Origin: Thermocaproicibacter sp002410755
Lineage (GTDB): Bacteria > Bacillota > Clostridia > Oscillospirales > Acutalibacteraceae
Assembly: GCA_036839715.1 (NCBI GenBank)
Contig: DAITDU010000024.1
Span: 1-26,417 of the forward strand
Reading direction: 5' to 3'
DNA length: 26,417 nt
Position numbers and translations under genes: made by a program. Position 1 is the first letter of the stretch, and the number at the start of each line of letters is the position of its first letter. Under the pieces are notes generated by a model that saw only the letters and a program-made list of their open reading frames with translations, did no database searches and was not told where the DNA came from. Below are positions 15,646 to 22,435 of this stretch, in pieces.

Positions 15646-16491
15646 ATGAATTTTGATTCCAAGAATATGGGACTTTGCCGAAATGGCGAAACTGTTTATC
15701 TGACTTTTCCATCTTTCACGGATGTCCCTTTTGTACGCCATGCTTTTTCCACACGATTAGGCGGTATCAGCAAAAATGAGTTTTCCTCCATGAATCTTGC
15801 ATTCGGGCGCGGGGACAGCGACGAAAATGTCCGTGAAAACTACAGGCGCTTCTGCCGTGCTGCTGGATTTGAAGTGAATTCCCTTGTTGCATCCGCCCAG
15901 GACCACCATACGGTAATCCGTAGAGTTGGGCGTGCACAGCGCGGCATCGGCATCTGGAAGCCACAGGATCAGGCAAGTGTCGATGGGATGATTACCAATG
16001 AGCCGGGGGTTACACTTGTAATTCGTACGGCCGATTGCGTTCCGATTTTTCTGCTGGATCCGGAAAAACGGGCCATTGGCCTTGTGCATGCCGGATGGCG
16101 CGGCACGGTAGGAGAAATTGGCGCAAAAGCCGTGGCGGCAATGGTGAAAGAGTTTGGAAGCCGCCCCTCTGATCTTCTCGCCGCTGTTGGACCGTCCATC
16201 GGCCCCTGTTGCTTTGAAGTCGACCGGCCGGTTCGTGACAGATTTGCCGGGTTGACAGAGCTTGGACCGGAAGCATTTATCCACAGTGATAAAAATGGGA
16301 AATATCATATTGACCTCTGGGAAACCAACCGGAGGATTCTGGAAAAGGCAGGCATTCGCCCGGAAAGGATTTCTATTGGCGGTGTCTGCACGAAATGCAA
16401 TGCAGAATGGCTTTTTTCCCACCGGGCAACCGGCGGAAAAAGAGGCGGCCTTGCTGCGTTTCTGGAATTGAAAGAAGGTGCTGCGGAATGA
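15646..16491 (+). CDS. pgeF: PgeF/YfiH-family laccase-domain protein
   Basis: Cytoplasmic protein of 281 residues in the YfiH/LACC1 family, variously described as peptidoglycan editing factor or purine nucleoside phosphorylase/adenosine deaminase. The metal-site residues are visible: His in SAQDHHTV, Cys in RTADCVPIF and His in VHAGWRGTVG, followed by the family C-terminal motif CTKCN...LFSHRATGGKRGG. An open frame reaches 15532, but ATG 15646 lies just past the promoter and has GGAAGA/AAAGGAG upstream. The extra N-terminal codons overlap the end of gerQ and are rejected. Its stop overlaps the radical SAM gene (ATGA), so the pair is coupled. Confidence 0.92.
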   Translation: MNFDSKNMGLCRNGETVYLTFPSFTDVPFVRHAFSTRLGGISKNEFSSMNLAFGRGDSDENVRENYRRFCRAAGFEVNSLVASAQDHHTVIRRVGRAQRGIGIWKPQDQASVDGMITNEPGVTLVIRTADCVPIFLLDPEKRAIGLVHAGWRGTVGEIGAKAVAAMVKEFGSRPSDLLAAVGPSIGPCCFEVDRPVRDRFAGLTELGPEAFIHSDKNGKYHIDLWETNRRILEKAGIRPERISIGGVCTKCNAEWLFSHRATGGKRGGLAAFLELKEGAAE

Positions 16492-17402
16492 CCTCTGCTG
16501 TGCATTGCCTGCTGTGCCCGCGCAGGTGCGGTGCAGTCCGCACGGCGGAAACCGGCTTCGGCGGACGCTGCGGAATGGGGACGGACGCTGTTGTTGCCCG
16601 TGCTGCCCTTCATTTCTGGGAGGAACCGTGCATCAGCGGGACGCATGGCTCCGGTGCAGTGTTTTTCACTGGCTGTCCGCTTGGCTGTGTTTTCTGCCAG
16701 AATTATGAAATCAGCAAAGAGCGGAAAGTTGGGCGCCGGGTTACGCCCCATGAACTCTCTGATATTTTCTGTAGGCTTGAAGAACAGGGTGCCCATAATA
16801 TCAACCTGGTGACACCTACTCACTTTGCCCCGGCAATCCTGGAAGCCCTTTCTATCCGGAAGCCTTCCGTGCCTGTTATCTGGAACTGCAGCGGCTATGA
16901 AAGCCCTGAAATGATAGCTAGGTTGGAAGGCTTCGTTGATATTTTTCTGCCGGATTTAAAATATGCAGAACCATCCCTTGCAGCAGAACTTTCAGATGCA
17001 CCGGATTATCCGGAGAAAGCGGAAACTGCGGTCCTTGCTATGGCCCGGCAGACCGGCCCTGCCGTTTATAACGGCGATGGCATCCTTCAGAGCGGAACAA
17101 TGGTGCGTCATCTGATTCTTCCTGGCCATACGCGCAATTCCATTTCTGTACTGAACTGGTTTGCCGCGAATCTTCCGAAAGGTGTGCCAGTCAGTATTAT
17201 GGCACAGTATGTGCCCTGCGGGCGCGCAGAAGAGCACCCTCCGCTTGGACGAAGAATTACCGAGCGCGAATATAATAAAGTGCTCAGCCATCTTTTCAGG
17301 CTTGGCCTTGACGGCTATGTGCAGGAACGGGAATCCGCAGCTAAGAAGTATATTCCGCCGTTTGATCTTTCCGGTGTTTCTGTGGGGAAGCCCATGGAAT
17401 GA
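16488..17402 (+). CDS. PflX-type radical SAM protein
   Basis: Radical SAM enzyme of 304 residues related to pyruvate formate-lyase activating enzymes (PflX, COG1313). The [4Fe-4S]/SAM motif is CxxxCxxC at Cys63, Cys67, Cys70 (TGCPLGCVFCQN). A second, N-terminal cysteine group (CLLCPRRCG at 7-15 plus GGRCGMG near 28) is typical of this subfamily. Later landmarks are FLPDLKY and YVPCGRAEEHPPLGRRIT. Start ATG 16488 overlaps the pgeF stop; the longer open frame from 16395 lies inside pgeF. No glycyl-radical enzyme is encoded nearby, so the substrate is unknown. Confidence 0.88.
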   Translation: MTSAVHCLLCPRRCGAVRTAETGFGGRCGMGTDAVVARAALHFWEEPCISGTHGSGAVFFTGCPLGCVFCQNYEISKERKVGRRVTPHELSDIFCRLEEQGAHNINLVTPTHFAPAILEALSIRKPSVPVIWNCSGYESPEMIARLEGFVDIFLPDLKYAEPSLAAELSDAPDYPEKAETAVLAMARQTGPAVYNGDGILQSGTMVRHLILPGHTRNSISVLNWFAANLPKGVPVSIMAQYVPCGRAEEHPPLGRRITEREYNKVLSHLFRLGLDGYVQERESAAKKYIPPFDLSGVSVGKPME

Positions 17403-17445
17403 ACCAACCCGCTTCCCCATATATTGAATTCGGGAGGCGGGTGTT

Positions 17446-18333
17446 TTGCTGCTTGCACCATTTCGTCCAAAGCGTTTTCCGCTGCTGCTTTGCACCATTG
17501 CTGTTGTGGCGGCCGTTACAGCAGCAGCTTTCTGCAAAGCGAATAAGACAGTTCCGGTTGGAGCAGGGGTGTCCGCTGTGGAGGGAGAAATCAAACTTCC
17601 TGTCATCATGTATCACAGTATGCTGAAAGAACAGAAGCGTCAGGGAAAATATGTTATTTCACCGAATACGTTTGAAAGTGATCTTCAGTACCTGCATAGC
17701 CGTGGTTATAAAACAATCACGGTAGCGGAGCTTGTAAGCCACGTTTCCTATGGTACGCCTCTGCCGGCAAAACCGGTGATGCTGACATTCGATGACGGCT
17801 ATTACAATAATTATTGCTATGCGTTTCCATTAGCCAAAAAATATAATGCAAAAATTGTCATTGCACCGATTGGCTATTATACGGATTTATATACCAAAGG
17901 CGATGCGGATCACGCGACTTATTCCCACCTGACTTGGCCGGAAATTTCAGAGATGATGTCGTCCGGCCTTGTGGAATTCCAGAACCACAGCTATAATCTC
18001 CATTCCCTTGGCGCGCGCCGGGGCGCTTCCAGAAAACGCGGGGAAAGCACTGACGCCTATGCCGCAATGCTGCAAAAGGACGTTGGACAGATGCAGACTG
18101 AAATGCGGGACAAGACAGGATATACCCCCCTTGCGTTTGTTTACCCATTCGGGGCATCCAGCAAAGAATCCGACCAGATCCTTAAGAAAATTGGATTTCG
18201 GGCGACGTTCCTCTGCACTGCAAAATTTAATATCATTACACGGGATCCGGAATGCCTTTATTCACTCGGACGTTTCCTGCGCCCGTCCGGGATTTCCAGT
18301 AGACAGTATTTTATAAAAATTGGCCTTGGCTAG
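17446..18333 (+). CDS. Membrane-anchored polysaccharide deacetylase (NodB family)
   Basis: Predicted extracytoplasmic carbohydrate esterase family 4 enzyme, 295 residues, likely acting on cell wall or spore polysaccharide. A signal anchor spans about residues 11-29 after a basic N-terminus. The NodB domain begins near residue 52 with PVIMYHSML; TFDDGYYNN supplies Asp116/Asp117, and NHSYNLH (His181, His186) supplies the metal histidines in a variant spacing, then YPFGA follows. The start is a TTG at 17446 with GGGAGG at 17432-17437; no ATG fits. The stop TAG shares the palindrome CTAG with the stop of the convergent ATPase gene. Confidence 0.88.
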   Translation: MLLAPFRPKRFPLLLCTIAVVAAVTAAAFCKANKTVPVGAGVSAVEGEIKLPVIMYHSMLKEQKRQGKYVISPNTFESDLQYLHSRGYKTITVAELVSHVSYGTPLPAKPVMLTFDDGYYNNYCYAFPLAKKYNAKIVIAPIGYYTDLYTKGDADHATYSHLTWPEISEMMSSGLVEFQNHSYNLHSLGARRGASRKRGESTDAYAAMLQKDVGQMQTEMRDKTGYTPLAFVYPFGASSKESDQILKKIGFRATFLCTAKFNIITRDPECLYSLGRFLRPSGISSRQYFIKIGLG

Positions 18334-20696
18334 CTTTTGTGACGGAAAATTATTTTCCCCAGCAAGTGGGTGAACACTGTCATTAGGCAGGTTGCAAGAA
18401 AAATAAGCGGCACAAGCGCGAACGCCATTGGGAAGGTAACCGGGCATACTTCAAATAGCCGTGGAAAAAGGAGGAGTGCCCCGGAAAAAACTGCCGACAT
18501 TGCAATAAAAAGCACGGTATGGGCTGCCGTAAATGGGCGGCAAACCTTAAAAAGGACAAGAAGCTCTGTGTATCCGGTCAGCAACACGGCAAGTGTGGAA
18601 GCCTCAACGTTTGAGAAAACGAAAGCATTTGAGACTGCGGCAAGTGTTGCAACATTAACCGTTAGGGTTAAAGCACCGGGCAGTGACTTCTCCAGCACAT
18701 TTTTAATGAAAGAACCATGGATACGGTTCCGGTTTGGTTCCAGTGCAAGGAAAAACGATGGAATGCCAATGGACACTGCATTGATAAGGGTAAACTGGAT
18801 TGGCTGGAACGGATACTGGCGCCCAAGGCAGATAATAAGGATGGCAGCCAGAATGGAAAAGATTGCTTTTACAAGGAACAGTGTTGCGGAGCGCTGTAAA
18901 TTATTGATGCAGCGCCGGCCTTCATTTACAATGCGCGGCATACAGGAAAAATCGGAATCCAGCAGCACCACATTGGAGACGTTGCGTGCCGCCTCACTGC
19001 CCGATGCCATTGCAATGCTGCAATCGCTTTCCTTGAGCGCAGGTACATCGTTTACACCGTCTCCGGTCATGGCAACAGTATGTCCCTTTTCCTTCAGGGC
19101 CTTTACCAGTTCCAGTTTCTGTTTTGGTGTCACACGGCCAAAGACCGTATACTTTTCTGCGGCGTCTCTGACAGCTTTTTCGTCAGGCAACGTAGTGGCG
19201 TCCACACATTGGTCCGCGCCTTTCAGGCCTGCCTTTTGCGCGATACTGGAGACGGTGGATGGGCTGTCTCCGGAGATTACTTTCAGATTGACTCCCTGCT
19301 TGTGAAAATAATCCAGCGTCTTAGCCGCATTCTTGCGGATTTTATCGGACAGCAGCACAAGGGCAGCAGGCTCAGCCTCTGTGGAAAGAAGAGTCCCATC
19401 TTCCGAAAATCCTTTTACCTTTGCAAGCAGCAGGACGCGTTTTCCGAGGTGTGAATATTTCTCAACTTGGGAGCGGATTTCATCCAGGCGCCCGCGCAGG
19501 ATAAACTCACTTGCCCCAAGGACAAAACTTCCATTTTCTTTAAATGACGCACCGCTCCACTTCCGTGCTGAGGAAAATGCAACCTGTCTTTCACATTTCC
19601 AGGGCGGCGGGTTTGGAAATGCTTCCCGCACGGCATTCATGGTGGGAGAACTGTCATCAAGTGAAGAAGAAAGGGCTGCCAGAACCTTTTCTGTCTGAGC
19701 AAGGCTGGTGTTCCCAAGCGGAATGACTTCTTCCATTTGCATGGTTCCTTCCGTCAGCGTGCCGGTCTTATCAAGGCAGAGCGTATCGACACGGGCGAGC
19801 GTCTCAATCGCGCTGAGTTCCTGCACGAGTGCCCTATGTCTGGAAAGCCGCATCACGCCGACCGCAAATACCATGCTCGTTAGAAGGACAAGCCCTTCCG
19901 GAATCATGCCAATCATTGCTGCAACAGTACTGACAACGGCATGATGGTAGGAAATATGTGCGGAAAAATACTGCTTGCAGAAAAGCATTGCGCCAATGGG
20001 GATAATAGCGTAGGCGACTATATGGATAATGCGGTTTACCCATTTCATAATTTCGGAATTTGGCGCTTTGTAGTATTTTGCACTCTCCGTGATTTTTTCT
20101 GCATAGTTTTCCCGCCCGATGTGTTCCACACGTGCCCGGCACTTCCCGCTGACAAGATAACTGCCGCTGAGCAGGGTGTCACCACAGCGCTTGGCGATGG
20201 GATCGGATTCACCCGTCAGGAGGGACTCGTCCGTTTCACAGTTCCCGTTCAGGAGTATGCAATCCGCGGGAATTTGGCTGCCGGAAGCGAGGACAACCAC
20301 GTCATCCAGCACAATTTTGCTGATGGGGATTTCAATTTCCGTTCCATTGCGCACGACGTGCGCTTTCGGCGATGTGATTAGGGACAGCCCGTCAATTGTT
20401 TTTTTGGCGCGGATTTCCTGAATGATTCCGATTGCTGTATTGCAGACTGTCACACCGAGAAACAGAAGATTCTTGTAGGAATGGACAGATGCAATCAACC
20501 CGGCCAGAATAAAGTTCAGGATATTAAAAAAGGTGACTATATTATCGCGTATAATCTGCGGAATGGATTTTGTCTTGATTTCACTTGTCCCATTCACTAG
20601 GCCTTGACGGATGCGCTGCTTTACTTCTATGCTGCTGAGGCCGTTTTGGGCATCCGGTATGGACCGTTCAAAATGGATTCGGATTTTTTTCTCCAT
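18330..20696 (-). CDS. Cation-translocating P-type ATPase (PEGL type)
   Basis: Predicted 788-residue P-type ATPase pumping a cation across the membrane. The actuator motif TGES (about 162-165), the M4 ion-binding motif PEGL (about 266-269, in MIPEGLVLLTS), the phosphorylation motif DKTGT (about 309-313) and the hinge MTGDGVNDVPAL are present. PEGL points to a Ca2+-type or CtpE-like pump rather than a heavy-metal (CPx) or Mg (PEML) pump. There is no N-terminal heavy-metal domain. Six C-terminal membrane segments follow. The frame opens at 20747, but the Met at 20696 has GGTGAGAG upstream and begins the homologous region. Substrate (Ca2+, or possibly Mn2+/K+) is inference. The gene ends within the stop of the facing deacetylase gene. 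Confidence 0.88.
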   Translation of the reverse strand: MEKKIRIHFERSIPDAQNGLSSIEVKQRIRQGLVNGTSEIKTKSIPQIIRDNIVTFFNILNFILAGLIASVHSYKNLLFLGVTVCNTAIGIIQEIRAKKTIDGLSLITSPKAHVVRNGTEIEIPISKIVLDDVVVLASGSQIPADCILLNGNCETDESLLTGESDPIAKRCGDTLLSGSYLVSGKCRARVEHIGRENYAEKITESAKYYKAPNSEIMKWVNRIIHIVAYAIIPIGAMLFCKQYFSAHISYHHAVVSTVAAMIGMIPEGLVLLTSMVFAVGVMRLSRHRALVQELSAIETLARVDTLCLDKTGTLTEGTMQMEEVIPLGNTSLAQTEKVLAALSSSLDDSSPTMNAVREAFPNPPPWKCERQVAFSSARKWSGASFKENGSFVLGASEFILRGRLDEIRSQVEKYSHLGKRVLLLAKVKGFSEDGTLLSTEAEPAALVLLSDKIRKNAAKTLDYFHKQGVNLKVISGDSPSTVSSIAQKAGLKGADQCVDATTLPDEKAVRDAAEKYTVFGRVTPKQKLELVKALKEKGHTVAMTGDGVNDVPALKESDCSIAMASGSEAARNVSNVVLLDSDFSCMPRIVNEGRRCINNLQRSATLFLVKAIFSILAAILIICLGRQYPFQPIQFTLINAVSIGIPSFFLALEPNRNRIHGSFIKNVLEKSLPGALTLTVNVATLAAVSNAFVFSNVEASTLAVLLTGYTELLVLFKVCRPFTAAHTVLFIAMSAVFSGALLLFPRLFEVCPVTFPMAFALVPLIFLATCLMTVFTHLLGKIIFRHKS

Positions 20697-21071
20697 TGTG
20701 CGTTCTCTCACCAGCCTATCATGCACTTTCATGCTGCATAAAAACATTTTACAGAGATTGCCTCTAATGCCTGACCAGGAAAAGCTAAAACTTACTCTAT
20801 ACTACTATATACGAAAAGTTCCGCGTAGAAAACCCTTTTCGACAGTCAATTCAAAATGCATTCATAATATTCAGCGAAATGCACAAATTATATGGATAGA
20901 TTCTGCCACATTGAGTGGGTATTTATCTTGCTTCCAGTGGCCGATGTGATATAATTCACGTGATAGATTAGGGCAGGTCTCAAAACCTGTTTGACTTTCT
21001 CTAAAACTAGCCTGCTTGTTTCCACCAAAGAATTAGTTTGGGTTGTATTCCGGCTCTGCTTTGGAAAGGGG
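20697..21071. other. Divergent intergenic region, two ATPase/ligase-side genes
   Basis: AT-rich stretch between the minus-strand ATPase and the plus-strand membrane protein. It holds a good plus-strand promoter (20928-20955) and a weak candidate minus-strand -10 (TATAGT, 20809-20804) with no convincing -35. Weak in-frame starts for the plus gene lie at 20991 onward. I see no small gene with an SD site here. Confidence 0.6.
20928..20955 (+). promoter_or_regulatory. Promoter for O-antigen-ligase-like gene
   Basis: TTGCTT (20928-20933) and TATAAT (20950-20955) with a 16-bp spacer and an extended -10 TG directly upstream (TGATATAAT). Confidence 0.65.
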
Positions 21072-22304
21072 ATGGAGCTTATCGTTCGCGCTGTTCAGTT
21101 ACTGTTTTTAAATTTTTCAAAAAAGAAATTGTCTGCTGATGAAATTTGCCGCAGGGCTGTTTTAGCTTTTACCGTTTCACTTTTTCTCCCGTTTTATGTA
21201 GGAATTGCCGTGATGTCCTGTATTGCATTTTTGACGCTTTCGCGCAGCCGTGCCCGTGAGAAAGCCCTTTCTGCACCGTTTACAAAACTGGTTTTCGGCT
21301 TTTTAGCTGTTTCGTTTTTTGCATCGGCAGTTTATAACAATTATATAGGGATGCTTTATTCTCTGCTTGCCTATGCAGTAGTGGTTTGCGGCCTTTACCT
21401 GCGCAGTGTAATGACGCGTCCGCTGTTTCACCTTTCTCTGGACACAGCCTGTGTTGCAAGCCTTTGGTGTGCCGCAATAGCAGTTGTGCAGAAGGCGGTA
21501 TATTTCAGCAAGGCGCCTAATTACCGTCCGGTATCCGTTTTCAGCAATGCAAACTATTATGGCATGATGATTGAATTCCTTGTTGTCATAGCCCTGTACC
21601 GTATTTTCACCAATCCGAAGCATAGAAATTTCTATCTTGCAGTGATTGGGGTAAATTTGATTGGGCTTTACCTTGCCGCCAGTTGCTCTGCCTGCATTGC
21701 GATGGTCTGTGCGGTTGCTATTTTCCTCTTTTACAGGGGCAGCAAAAAAATGATCCTGCTGTTCCTTGCGGCACTAGGGGCTGGTCTGGTTGTTATTGTA
21801 TTTTTTCCAATGCTTCTCCCACGCAGTTCAACTGCGCTGGAAACAACAATCGCTCAGCGGGTTTCCATTTGGACTGCATCCCTGCATGCGTTCAAGCGTT
21901 CCGCTATTTTTGGCCGCGGACCATCCGCTTACCGCCTTATTTGGGAACAGTATGGCGGATTCAAGACTTACCATTGCCACAATCTGCTGCTTGATGCTTT
22001 GCTGAATTACGGCGTGGCAGGGACCATTGCCATATTCCTGTATGCAGCGGCACAGATTCGGGTGCTGATTCTGCGTTATCAGTACGGGATATGCCGCAGC
22101 ATGGATGTCCTTGCAGCGGCTTTGCTGGTAGCCGTGCTGGTTCATGGCCTTTCGGATGTAACAATTTTCTGGGTACAGACGTCGGGCCTGTTTTTCCTGG
22201 TCGCCTCTTCTATGGGGATCGATTCCGCTTATGCGGATGAACGGGTGCGCCTGCCGCGGCCTGTCTCAGAACAGAATAGCGCTTCGGCCCGCCTGTCTGT
22301 ATAA
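21072..22304 (+). CDS. O-antigen ligase/polymerase-like membrane protein
   Basis: Multi-pass membrane protein of about 410 residues with roughly ten hydrophobic segments. It resembles the O-antigen ligase/Wzy_C family: the large extracytoplasmic loop contains RVSIWTASLHAFKRSAIFGRGPSAYR and then YHCHNLLLDALLNYGVAG, where the H-N pattern and FGxGP are typical. In Firmicutes such proteins link or polymerise cell-surface glycans, but no glycosyltransferases or polysaccharide genes are nearby, so the substrate is unknown. The start is uncertain: the frame is open from a TTG at 20991, while the ATG at 21072 follows GGAAAGGGG very closely. Hydrophobicity and content favour 21072. Confidence 0.8.
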   Translation: MELIVRAVQLLFLNFSKKKLSADEICRRAVLAFTVSLFLPFYVGIAVMSCIAFLTLSRSRAREKALSAPFTKLVFGFLAVSFFASAVYNNYIGMLYSLLAYAVVVCGLYLRSVMTRPLFHLSLDTACVASLWCAAIAVVQKAVYFSKAPNYRPVSVFSNANYYGMMIEFLVVIALYRIFTNPKHRNFYLAVIGVNLIGLYLAASCSACIAMVCAVAIFLFYRGSKKMILLFLAALGAGLVVIVFFPMLLPRSSTALETTIAQRVSIWTASLHAFKRSAIFGRGPSAYRLIWEQYGGFKTYHCHNLLLDALLNYGVAGTIAIFLYAAAQIRVLILRYQYGICRSMDVLAAALLVAVLVHGLSDVTIFWVQTSGLFFLVASSMGIDSAYADERVRLPRPVSEQNSASARLSV

Positions 22305-22311
22305 AACCGCC

Positions 22312-22324
22312 ATACTAGTATAGT
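22312..22324 (+). promoter_or_regulatory. Possible mgtA -10 overlapped by palindrome
   Basis: TATAGT (22319-22324) could be a -10 element, but the -35 at 17 bp (TCTGTA) is poor. It overlaps the 10-bp palindrome ATACTAGTAT (22312-22321), which could be an operator. It lies ten bases past the previous stop. Confidence 0.3.
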
Positions 22325-22336
22325 CTTGAAAGCTTT

Positions 22337-22409
22337 TTCCCTGCCTTTCTCCTGTATTGCTGAACGGATGGCCTGCAGGATTCAGCATATTTCGGAAACA
22401 GGCGGGGAA
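22337..22409 (+). ncRNA. Structured 5' leader upstream of mgtA
   Basis: An outer stem TTCCCTGCC (22337-22345) with GGCGGGGAA (22401-22409) gives nine pairs including one G-U, and an inner stem GCTGAA (22359-22364) with TTCAGC (22381-22386) encloses a loop containing the palindrome CCTGCAGG. The structure ends about 27 bases before the mgtA start and has a TTTTATTTT-like run after it, so it could act as an attenuator or metal-sensing leader. It does not match the M-box or yybP-ykoY consensus that I can recall. Confidence 0.45.
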
Positions 22410-22435
22410 TTTTATTTTGGAAACGGGGGATGAGA

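Noticed and set aside
18370..19305. 311-codon plus-strand open frame
   Set aside because: It is antisense to the PEGL-type ATPase, with low-complexity, Thr/Ser/Arg-rich translation and no SD or family motif, so it is a shadow frame.
22305..22435. M-box or yybP-ykoY riboswitch before mgtA
   Set aside because: The gap is short and I see neither the M-box core nor the conserved Mn2+ riboswitch loops; it is reported only as an unassigned structured leader.
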